DNA of 64,000 bases from Ischnura elegans (taxonomy: Eukaryota > Arthropoda > Insecta > Odonata > Coenagrionidae). The notes below the pieces were generated by a model. It was given only the letters and a program-made list of their open reading frames with translations, had not been told where the DNA came from and did not search any database. Every line of letters starts with the position of its first letter. Within the stretch, counting starts at the first letter, position 1. A program made the position numbers and the translations under genes. The DNA lies in the NCBI RefSeq assembly GCF_921293095.1, contig NC_060249.1:83401907-83465906 (forward strand), written 5' to 3'. Positions 23,401 to 35,400 of this stretch are shown here, in pieces.

Positions 23401-26400
23401 CAGTGGAAATATTGCAATGTCTAATTTTACTAATGTTTCATAAAAGGTTGGGATTTTTCCTTTCTGCAGTGGGGTGATTCCTATGGAAAGTTATGAAACA
23501 CTGGTATATAGGAGATGGTCAAATTTGAAACAAAGCCAAAACAAATTCATTCATCGCTTATCAACAGTGACACTTGTACGAGCTATTCCATCTCCACCAA
23601 CAGAAGAGACTAGTGTAGAAACTCCCCAAGCTCTGCCATTAGCAGTGTCGCATTTATGCTCATTTACTTTATAAGAACCTCATCCAGCTCTGCCGTCAAC
23701 ATCCAATTTCAACGACATTGCTAATTCAACCGACTTTGCTGTCTCAACATCAAGCACGAGTAGGATCTCGTTTGAGGGGTTACTTCTGGACAAAATAAAA
23801 CAAGCAGCAAGGGTTATGTGTGGAAGAAAAAGAATATTTGGAGGGGCAGAAGTTATCACATCAGAGGAGGTATTTTTAAACCGAAAGAAAATTAAAGAAA
23901 AAAATCTGAAAATGAGGTGAAAAAAATAAAAAGACATTAGTGTATCATGAGGAAAGTAGTGATGAAGATAATGTTGAGAAGAGCTTAAATGACTTGGATG
24001 ATGATAAAATACAAGACAAGATCAAAGAAATGGATGAAGAAGATAATTTCATGAGAAGAAATTAAAAATGTTTGTTGGACAGCTGTTGGAAAAGGACCCA
24101 TGTCTACCAGTGAAATTGCTGGAAGAATTCATACAACATCAACATTTCATTGACCCAAGATTGAAGACAAGAGAATAATTCAACCTGAAGATTTTTCTTA
24201 ATTTCTACTACCTCTAGCATTTGAGAAGCGAGGCACATTCAACTTTGACATCTCATTTGATTCCTATGATATGAGTTAAGTGTACGAAAAGTAAAGAGAA
24301 ATTACATTTCTATTGGTGTTCTATGTAGCTGAATTGTTTCTATTTACCTCAATGATATATTTTTGCTTTATAATAGATGAACAGGCCCTGGGTTTTACGT
24401 GCCCCAATCATCGGGGCAAGTGTAAATGCTGACTGCAATTAATACTCCTTGTTCCAGAGAGGAAACCATTGAAATATACATGCATTATATTTCATTTGAT
24501 GTTGGAGCGTATATTTCTTAAAATAGATTATGGAATATTAATAAATTTGAATGTCAATTCAATTTTATTAATATGGGTTTATGGGTTTTCAGGCCAATGA
24601 ACAGCTCAGTAAGCTATTCAGATACCTTGATTCCCATGGCAATTTACACCAAGGTCCAAAGTCACATTACTTACTGAGAGATTGCACGTGTAACTGCATG
24701 GATGAAACACAGTTGACCTAACTTCTTAACAAGAAATCAATAAATAACGGCATTATACTTAAGAGAGAAATTACCTCAGATGATTTGCCTTGAGAACCAG
24801 GAGTACTTATCATGTCTCCTACAGCTTCAACTACGCAGTGATTTCCTTTCTTCTGAACACAATTTTCTTCGGCAGATGGCTGAAAAATTATTTAATGTTA
24901 ATACATTTCCGGCCAGGCCTCAACCAAGTCACTATTATAAATGTGTCAAGAATTTTATCAAGCAGTGCTTTGAGATGCCAAATTAGAGTCTCACCTAAAA
25001 GAATTTGAAATTTTGTAAGCCCCCATGTGGAGATGCACTGCAGGGACCATGTCAAAATAAATAATCTACACCAAGTTATTGGGGAACGTCATGAAAATAA
25101 TTCATACAAACAATGAAACATAGTGAGATCGAAGTAAATAATTATGAATTGCAATTTGTTTCTTGAGATGTGAAAGAGAAACTAAAAAGAGTGGCTTCCT
25201 CTCCCGTAGGCCCAACTTAGTAAATTGAATTGAAGAGGCAGATACTTTGTGGAGATCCAATATAAGATATGAAGTGATAGTACTTTGCACTTATCAATAT
25301 TAAACTTTATTTCAACAGAGTCGACATGTTTAATTGCACTACAGCATTGTCAGGACTCATCAGAAGACAGAAGTACTATCAATTCATATCCAACTTAGTA
25401 AGGAAAATACTACATATTGTAAAGCATCACTTGACATAAATTCTATGAAGTATACAATTTTAATTTGCCATTGTGATATGAGTGATATTGCTATTGTATG
25501 ATGAGGTGAGTGGATATTATTCATTTAAAACCCTAAAGAAATTATTTACATGCTTAATGATTTCCTTATTAATTTCTAACATGGTTCTTGATCAATTTTT
25601 CAGGCATGTAATTCCTTGACAAAAGCTGAAATACACGAGAAGTGATGCATCTCAGTGACTACTTAACCAGTTATAATGAAATAAACTTGAAATGAAAGGA
25701 ATTTGTTTCTACATTTCCTTAATATCATCAGAAACTTACTCTTGCATTAAAAATTTTTATATCCACATTTGTATGAAAATATGTATGATTATTTATGCAA
25801 AGAAAATGGAAGCTCAATTAGAACATTATTTTTTCAAGAAACAAGATACCAAAGATACTTTAAACTGTGGTACACATCTTGATTTTAAGCAAGGACAGAA
25901 AATTTCTCATACATAATATTTTACCTCAGAAGCTTGTAGTTTATCCATAGCGATCTTCTCCTGATCATTGGAAACACTGAATTTTTTCACATGCCGAGTG
26001 TTAAACTGAGGTGATGACTGAAAAGAGAATTATTTTTCATTAAGGACAGTAATACATCCACTCCCCAATTAACACGGTTCCGATTAGCATTGTTCCTCAT
26101 TATTGCAGTTAACATTTTGAGACTCTGTTCCAGTTCTGAATTGATGCTCTTAAAAATTCCCCGGTGCACTGTGATCGCTACACTGCACGCACCCTTTGCC
26201 TCAATTAGAATTATTATCTGCTTCAAGATTATTTAGTACTTGAATGTAAAATTTCCAATTTAAAAATTTTATAACTGCAAGTTGTCTAAGATACATAGTC
26301 TAAAAGACGAAAAATTTTCAAAATAGTTTAATCAAGGCTTTTTTCATTAAGTCATTAATTTATTCATCGATTAGTGAACCTTCTAATTGATGTGTCTTTT

Positions 26401-29400
26401 TACAAAAATTTATTCATAGTGCTTAATCTAAAATTTTTAAACTCCATTTTTTCTGTTAAAATTAGAGAATGAGTCATATAAGGCAGCCTGATTCGGAATA
26501 CAGTACCGCTCGGCATGAAGTTAGAAGTCTTGCAAAGTTTTATTGAGGGACAACTTAAAGATGATGGTGATGCACCCTCAATAGTTTCTTATTATTGATT
26601 AAAGATTATTTTATTTATTTATGCATTATGCACGAGGCTAAACAAGCCAATTGACCATGGAATCGTAATGAGAGAGAGCAAATGAACGTCGGCAGCATTA
26701 AACAATGAAGGCTTAGGCTCTAATAGATTATGACTCATTAGATGTGATTTTTTTCGCTAATTCACCTAAAATTGCGAGAAACACGAACTTTTATTTTTAT
26801 TTACAGATTTCGCGTTATTTCGCGATATCGCGTCTTGCATGTCACATGGATAAAATCAGCATTTAATGAATAATATGAATACTGATGAATATGATTGTAT
26901 TCATATTATTCATTAAATGCTGATAATACATATTAATACAATCAGCATTTAATAAATGCTGATTGTATTAATATGTATTATGAATTGTAATGGCTTTAAA
27001 TATAGACACCTAGCATTACGAACAAGGACACACAAAACTAAGAGATAACACTGAACGTGCACATGGTTTTGGAGAAAAAAGAACAGTACACATACCTCTT
27101 CACTTGAAACTCCTGGGCTTAAACAGATGAACCTCCTTCTCTTTCGAGGAGATGTCAAAATCTTTTTCCTTACTTGGAACTTCAGAGAATCACTTATTTT
27201 TTCACCCCATAGGTCCTCACTTGAATTTAAACCCCTTCTTTTTTTACAAGCTCGCACCAAGCCCATTATTTCATTCTCTACCTATTGAGAAAAAAAATTT
27301 TTTTTTACCAATGAACTTGCAATGGGGTTTTGTCCATAACTTAAAAAATTAGCAAGAACGATAAATTCTAAGTCTTGTAAAAAATCCAGAAAATTCAATT
27401 CCAAAGCAAGCACACATTCATTGACAAATGTTGAAATAATTGTCTTAAAAATAAAACATTCTTCTTTTCAACCTCTTGATGCATAATTAAATTAAAAAAG
27501 AAAAACTTTGTGCTTTCACATTAATATTTATTCACAACCATGGTTTCAACGTTTGATGAACGTGAAACAAACGAATATTAATGTGAAAGCACAAAGTTCT
27601 TCTTTTTTAATTTAATTATGAATCGCTTTCACCAAGTTACGCCTCAAACAATCAACTCTTGATGCATAAAAAATTCTGACATAACAATCCTTTCAGTAGC
27701 TCTTTCTAGTTCACGAATGCCTCCTTCACCTAAATATGAACCATAATGCCAAAAATGGGTAGCATATTTGACCTACATGAAGTCCACCAAACTTTACAAT
27801 TGACTAATTATTAAACTTTCCTTTTTACTCCTGTTTCATGATTATTGGTCATTTTGAAAAGTTAACCTGCTATCAGTATTATTTTTTTTTACAGATTCCC
27901 CTTGACTGACCACTTTTCAAGGTCCCTAAAACGTAACACTTTAAATAAACAGAGAATCAGTCTCAAGAGAAAGTTCCATAGGTTATCCACACAACACTGT
28001 ATGTAAAATATGATTTGATGCTTTCCCAGCAAATAATGTGGGTTAATTCTTCTCAGGACTCCTACGGGGTTAAATTATCCATAATAATATACATAATATG
28101 GATAACACATTATGAGCACAGTGGGAATCCCAAGAAGAGTTTATCAACACTGTATGCACTTGAATGCTGGGTGGTTATTGAGTCACCTTTCACGTGGCCG
28201 CTTATTACAAAGTAAAAGCCAATCCCTGTAAAAAAAAATGGCCCTTGTACCATGTAAAAAATCCAAATTTTATTGAAGGTGTACGCAATTTGAGCCCCAC
28301 TTAAAACAAAGTTGGTCTCATGGCAAGATATATTCTCAATCTTTTCTGAGTCCTTAAAAAACATTAAAGCAGTGTCATATCCATTTTAAGACACTGACAG
28401 CTCTAACATTATCTAATTATTTTCGCCCACAAATGCTCGAGGCGAAATCTATCATCAGCATCGGAACTCCTCTTCTTAGACTAGGAGAATACACAAACTC
28501 CCACCACTGCCATGGGCTAGGCAAGACCCATACCTGTAATGCACCAGGTAATTCCCACCCCCTCTCGATAGTTATCCCTCCCCAAATCTGCCTTTGATCA
28601 TTCCCAATAGTGCTGCCTAAGAGCACAATCATAGAGACTATCTTGTGATATTGATCATTATGAAGGGCGATAAAAGAAGAAAAAAAGTGTTGACTTTTAA
28701 TACAAAATTTGAAATTTTCATTGGTACAGACTATAAGATCAATAAAATCAATGTCGCAAAAGGGACAAGATTCACTCATTACTTTATCAGGTAGATTTAA
28801 AAAATCAGGAGAAAAAGTGACTTTTGGAGCTCAACAAAAAAAATTGGCTACTCTAAACATAAACATATTAAAGATCCTGAGTTTAAGTCACCCCTAATAA
28901 AAAACTCAAGAGTGTCTAAAATCCCTTTCGTATTGCTTTTCCCAAAATCCAAGGCAGTGATGATTTTTCCATTCATCCCAGTTCCTTTCTTGAGACGCCG
29001 TTATAACAAGAATCCTATCCAACTTTATATGTGGTTTTTCAATATTCAACAATGCCACATAAATTTAAACAAAACAATATACACACCAGATCCTTGGTCT
29101 TATAATTGGGAATGGCACAGGCAACTACTTTCTCTGGAAGGAGGTACTCGATAAAATCAATGAGCTCTTTCTGCGAACAGTGGCAAGCATAACAAACACG
29201 GGTGTAGTCGTGTGTCACTTCACTCAAAATGCCCTGAAAATATAGCAGTTCAGTATATTAACTGTAGAAAAAGCAGTAAGTACTCCTACTCTACAGTCTA
29301 TGCTTTAGGAAGACCATAGTTAGATTCAGCACGCACAAAAAATACACAAGCATTCAACCTCAGTCAACCCACCTCAATTCAATAAACGATTGTCCCTTAG

Positions 29401-32400
29401 GGACTCAGATTTTGATAAAATTTATGCATGGGTATACATCCACCTCAAACAAAATACCCTAAGACCAATTAGTAAAAAAATTGAGTTTTATTGGGGAATT
29501 AAAATTTTTCACATCATTGCCATCAAAACATAGGTATGTATCATGAATCATACAATTCCTCCTTCACCACCAAATTGTCATAGAGCCACAATTAATGACT
29601 TCGTAAGACATTAAATGTGAAACAAATTCATCAAATTGCTATTCTTATTAATGTTAAATTTGAATGTTTAAAAAATATTTCATTAACTTTGCTCAAATAC
29701 TCCATCACAGCATTGGCCCAAACTTTTATTTTATAATCCACCCTACTATTACCCAAATAAAATAATTAAGTGGCTACTCATTAATGGATTGTAAAAAATA
29801 TTTAAAATTTCCATTTTTTCCTTCAATGCATTTCAGCACCACCATTATAAATACATACCTTAGGTTTGTAACACAAAGTCTGTACATAAGATGACTGATT
29901 CAGACTATTAGTATGGCCTATAGCTTCAACTAGAAACTGGTATCACTGCCAATGTTTGTAATCAATATTATTAACAACATGCTTTTGACCAACCTTATGC
30001 GAGATCTGTAAGGATTTGTATCCGACAACCAGCTAATATGACTACATTTTCAAGGTTATTCATGTCATAATGGTTAAGCAAGATATAATTAATTGTTTTG
30101 TAAATATGAGATATTATTTAAACAAATTGTTTCACAGTTTGTTTAAATAACATCTCATATTTCAGAGTTTTGAACTACCAAGTAGGATGGTCATTGGTCA
30201 TTTTGAACCATAGTTTTTCAGCACGAAATATACACTTCTCAATTCATAGGAAATCATTTTTCCCCTGAACAATAAAGGATCCTAATAAAAGCTATGAATA
30301 ACTCGGTAGTCAAATATCTTCCCATAGTTCAGTCATTTGTGTTTATTTCTAAAATTTCTCAATCTATTAACAAAATAACTATGTATTTTACATTTGTTAA
30401 ATCTTAACATAAGTAGTATTTGCTTAAATAAATTCTCTCTAGATTGAAAGTTTACTTATGTTTAATCTTTAACAGCATTGCAATATCAAGCTTCCCCTAC
30501 TACACCCTCCATTTCTCTCTACAACAAGTCAATTCCTAATGTCCATATGTTCAAAACTCTTATTTTTTTGATAACATTGTATGTACACTAGGGCGGATCG
30601 GAAAAATCAATTTTTTTCAAATCCATCTGGCCCAATGAAAAAAAGTTGTGGGACCGATCAAAAATAAGGCCTGAAAAATTTGAGACCTCTAGGTGAACCC
30701 CTGACCCTCACTCAAATGGAATTTAGGGGGGGAAGGTCAAAATTTGAAAGATATAGTATTTTATGGTCATTTCCTATAGATTTTGCCGAGTTACTGACCT
30801 TCAGGGCTAAAATTTCATTCATTTTGACGTATCTGCCACCGTTTAGCCACAAAATGCCTAACTTGAGTCCGCGAAGAAAATATTCCAACGCCCACGCAGC
30901 GTCGCGGATACAAGAGCCGCAGGCCGATCCCCTCCCCTCCCCGCTCGCTTCTACCCCTCCCACGCCTCCAATACAGCAAAATTTATCCCGCGTATGCTGC
31001 TCGGAGGTCGTTTATCTTTGATAATATAAATCGGAAGATGGTAGAAGGTAATAAAGGAAGCTTAGTGAGACGACTTGTCCCTTATTAGGCGCCTCGTCGG
31101 GGTTAAACAAATCGATGTTACCAACTTTTAGAGAGGTGATGAAAAATTTTTAGATCCGAGAACGCAGGAAAGGAGCCTACGGTTCATGAAAAGGCCTCTC
31201 GAGTGGCTATACTGGTGTGCTAACTTCGGATATGCGCTCCAATTTCGACTTTGTCCGACAGATGTGATTAAATGGATTTTGGGCGAAAGCCGCTCGCGTC
31301 CTCTCCCCGCAAGCTTCTCCCACGCGCCAAATGCACCAAAATTCACACCAAGTGCGTCTTACTGCGTTAGTCTAAATATTTAATGTTTCAGTGTCGTCTG
31401 TGGGGGAACAATCACGAAAGAATTTTTCAATTACCAGCTTTCCAATCTGTATTTCTTATGTCAGTGTCATTCCTCGTCTTTCGCTGTTGTCAACAAAGTT
31501 TTGTGAATTTCTTCACGAATCTCTCGTCCGTATCTATAATTAAAAAGAAGTATTTAACTTCAAATCTGAAAGTTCATCAATAGATTTTTGAAAATCCACA
31601 GCACTAATGTCAGAAGTAGCCGGAGGTACTGTGGTCTCTCTCCAATATGTCATTAGCGAGTAGTCCTCAAAGTTGATATTAAAATCCAGCACTTAATAAA
31701 ATATCGGATCGGCCGCCAAACGCATACTTGCAACAACGCAAATTCGGTCCTGAAATTGCCCTCCCAATGTTTATGTCGCAAATCTAAGTCAACTTAGTGC
31801 AATTAGCAAATAGACCTCTGTAAGGGATGAAATATGACTTGATGCTTTCCCGGCGAATGATGTGGGTAAAATCTTCTAGGAATTCAACGAAATTTATCCC
31901 TGATGATGAGCCCCGAGTCGGAGCTTGAAACGTTTGCCATTATGGAAAAATTAACCCGGTGGGAATCCCGAGAAGTACTCACATAGCAAGGGATGTTGGA
32001 ATTATGCTTGTAGCATAGGGATGATGCCTCCTTTTTGGGCGGTATTCACCATCGCATTCAAATCCTTTTTATTTTTGTGTATCTAATTTTCACTCTGAAA
32101 GGAATCGAGAATCGCAGATTTTATAACTTTTGCTAATCCTCCGACGGGGGAGGCAAACCCAAAAGTGGGACCCTGTTTCTTCAACTAACATTACACATTC
32201 CCCTCTAAACTTGGATTGATAAGTGCTCTTGCTTTTTTTCATCAGACAAAAGAATAGTCTTTCACTCCATAAAAATGTAGCCCTTTGATGACACCCTTTA
32301 TTGCCTCTCTTTTCGTATTCACAATAATTAGCATCTTTTTCTGTCTAAGTAAGTAATTCTTGCAAACTACCTTGGATGTTTCTTACGAAGTTATGATTTT

Positions 32401-35400
32401 TGCGTCAACTAAAGTTGCGGGGACGATCATTGTTGTTTCTTGGTTCTTGTATATACCTCTATCACATTTGGTAGACGCATTTCCCACGCAGAAGTTCCAG
32501 TTTGAGTTTAGTCCTGAATTTTTATTTGATGAGGAACGTAGAGATAAAAATCGGATGATTTCTCTTCAGTTTAATTTTCTTCGGATGAATTGATGATGAA
32601 AATTTTTGTTACTATTTTCCCATACAAGAATTGACGATGTCGACTCAACGCTCTCCGACAATTCTCTTTTTTTTCCTCAGTTGCCGAGTTTCTTTAGGAC
32701 TCAATCCAGCAGCCATCATCTTTAGTTTCGTCCGCTGGTCTCTCAACATACTTCTTCATTGGGGGGAACATTATGCTCCTTCTTGCACTTACACGCACAA
32801 ATATCGCATAATTTCAAATGTTCTTTCAAAAGTGCTTGAGTTTTGTACTTCAGCAAAAACCCTACTTTTGGCCTATTCGCATTTTCCGTAAGTTTTAGTA
32901 CTTCCTGTTGTACCGCTAAATCCATTTAGTCACGCACATAATGGAAAGGAAGCGTCACCATGCACACCTTTATAGCCACTCGAGAGGCCTTTTCATGAAC
33001 CGTAGGCTCCTTTCCTGCGTTCTCGGATCTAAAAATTTTTCATCACCTCTCTAAAAGTTGGTAACATCGATTTGTTTAACCCCGACGAGGCGCCTAATAA
33101 GGGACAAGTCGTCTCACTAAGCTTCCTTTATTACCTTCTACCATCTTCCGATTTATATTATCAAAGATAAACGACCTCCGAGCAGCATACGCGGGATAAA
33201 TTTTGCTGTATTGGAGGCGTGGGAGGGGTAGAAGCGAGCAGGGAGGGGAGGGGTTCGGCCTGCGGCTCTTGCATCCGCGACGCTGCGTGGGCGTTGGAAT
33301 ATTTTCTTCGCGGACGCGGACTCAAGTTAGGCATTTTGTGGCTAAACGGTGGCAGATACGTCAAAATGAATGAAATTTTAGCCCTGAAAGTCAGTAACTC
33401 GGCAAAATCTATAGGAAATGACCATAAAATACTATATCTTTCGAATTTCGACCTTCCCCCCCTAAATTCCATTTGAGTGAGGGTCAGGGGTTCACCTAGA
33501 GGTCTCAAATTTTTCAGGCCTTATTTTTGATCGGTCCCACAACTATTTTTCATTGGGCCAGATGGATTTGAAAAAAATCGATTTTTCCGATCCGCCCTAA
33601 TGTACACTCAAATAATCTTCTCACATTAAGGTTTTGTTTTGATAATGATAAAATCTCTAGAAGAGACTCAGAAACAGAATTTTTCTTTTTTTGTCGATTA
33701 GGATAAGTATTATGTATATTCTTGACTGACAGAGTAAAGGACTTCTTTTCTGGCAAGAAAAACCATCTTATCTTAGATGCAATTAATTGGTTCAATCATG
33801 TTGCACAGAAACATTTACAATTATTTTCTAAAACTTGATTCTACTGTAAGCAGGAGGGCAAGTCGGTAACTTGGGGTGCCTCGTTTGGGAGAGAGAGTTG
33901 TCGCCCAAAATTGTCTCCCGACCCAAGTCCGTAACCCGGTAGAGAGAACTGTTTCTCCCGTTTGGATGGGAGAAAACTCGCTCCGATGAGTCGTATGAAA
34001 AATTTCTAAGGCGAATCTGATATTGGAGCTTGATTTATCGAAAAATTAACCGCGTGCAATTTTAAAATGTTTTTAATTTTATGTCAAACTCATCCATGCA
34101 AATATTTTCTAAATTAAATGCATAATAACCTCATTATGACTTACTAAAGTCAGGACTACTTTTTTGACCGCGCGCAGTGATTCCTCGCTTGCAAGCGGCT
34201 GCAAGGCTAAATCCAAGTGCCGGTAAATTTTGCTTGTCACCATGTAAATTCTTCATTTCGTATCAATTACAACCTCACCAATATTTCTAATGTGAATACA
34301 GCTTTTGCTCGCTGCTTGCAGATTTGTGCAAACATCTTTTGTGCCAAAATTGTGTTAATGTCAATGTGACAACTCCCGTAAATCTTCTGCTGATAATCAC
34401 AGTGCCAGTGGTTGCAATGTACAAAAATATCGGCTAAAAGTTGTAATTATCAGTGCTCCATCGTGATTGAATTGTAAGCAGTGTTATTACCATATCGATT
34501 AATGTCTGACAGCAATGTAAACATTGTCAGTGGCGTGTTCACCTCCGTTGTTCATCGTATAGGTACATTGACATTTCACGATCAAGCTATCAAGATCAAA
34601 GCTGTGTGTGAAGTTTCTTTTTCTAGTATATTAACGAATAATAGTGAGAAAAGTCACCTGTGCCTCTTTCGTGGGCTAATTTCCGGCTTTAAATCAGTGA
34701 ATTAATAGTTGTTTTTATCATAACGAGCTTAGTGATTGTAAGTTGTTCGTGATGAATAAAAGAGTGGAAGTGATTTCCAGTTTTTTTATATTTTATTTTC
34801 CTATGTCTCACTTTATATTTACGGTGTGTGCTAGTACTTAGTTTGTGGATATTCATTTATTATTGAAGTACATTTATAGCTTCTGTATGTGTTGACAGCG
34901 GAACCGATTCGCGATCTCATATGTTGTGTGCACACGGTTTTGCTGAGCAGTCGTATTCGTGAAACCAATGAAATGGTGAAACTCTATTACATTGTCGTGG
35001 AATAAGTTCTTTTAGCAATAAGGGCATGTCTTGTGTTTCATTAACTATCTGTTGCTTTTCATAGGTAACTGTTTAGAAGTTATTTTCCATTATTTAAAGT
35101 GCTTTTCTTGCGCTCTCTGAATTAGCATTAGCTTTCTAAACCCCGCTACTTACACGAAAAGAATTCAGAGCTACAGCTAATTGTTATTTCATAGGATCGC
35201 GGTGTTTTTGCCTGCTATTGAGGGTGATGGATTTTCAGGAGGAAGAGAATCGGACCATCGAAGGACGGATACGGTTTATTAATATCCCGCAACAATTTCT
35301 CACTGGTGTTAATTGCCCCACTTCTCTGAAATGCACCTTATATACGAGCAATAATATTCTATGGTTTGAAAGAAAACGCGCCATATTGAGAAAATACAAC

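Larger units (their letters stand above)
18236..24440. mobile_element. possible outer transposon of the nested cluster (boundaries uncertain)
   Basis: TACACCGGGGTAAGTG at 18238-18253 lies just before a Tigger insertion. Related GGGGCAAGTGTAA motifs occur near 23166 and 24414, and ACGTGCCCCA near 24399. Between 23470 and 24180 plus-strand frames read [15 protein letters not shown] and [19 protein letters not shown], then Asp/Glu-rich sequence, like the C-terminal tail of jerky/pogo-type transposases. This suggests a decayed element into which the copies at 18300-22841 inserted. No matching right terminus or target duplication was found. Confidence 0.35.

Noticed and set aside
30680-31021. 113-codon frame, repeated as 115 codons on the opposite strand at 33161-33508
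   Set aside because: Both lie in the inverted terminal repeats of the 3.0-kb transposon and are identical because the TIRs are; there is no protein motif, and the opposite strand is open as well.
32360-32593. 77-codon plus-strand frame inside the 3.0-kb transposon
   Set aside because: It opposes the strand that carries the transposon protein relic and has no recognisable motif.
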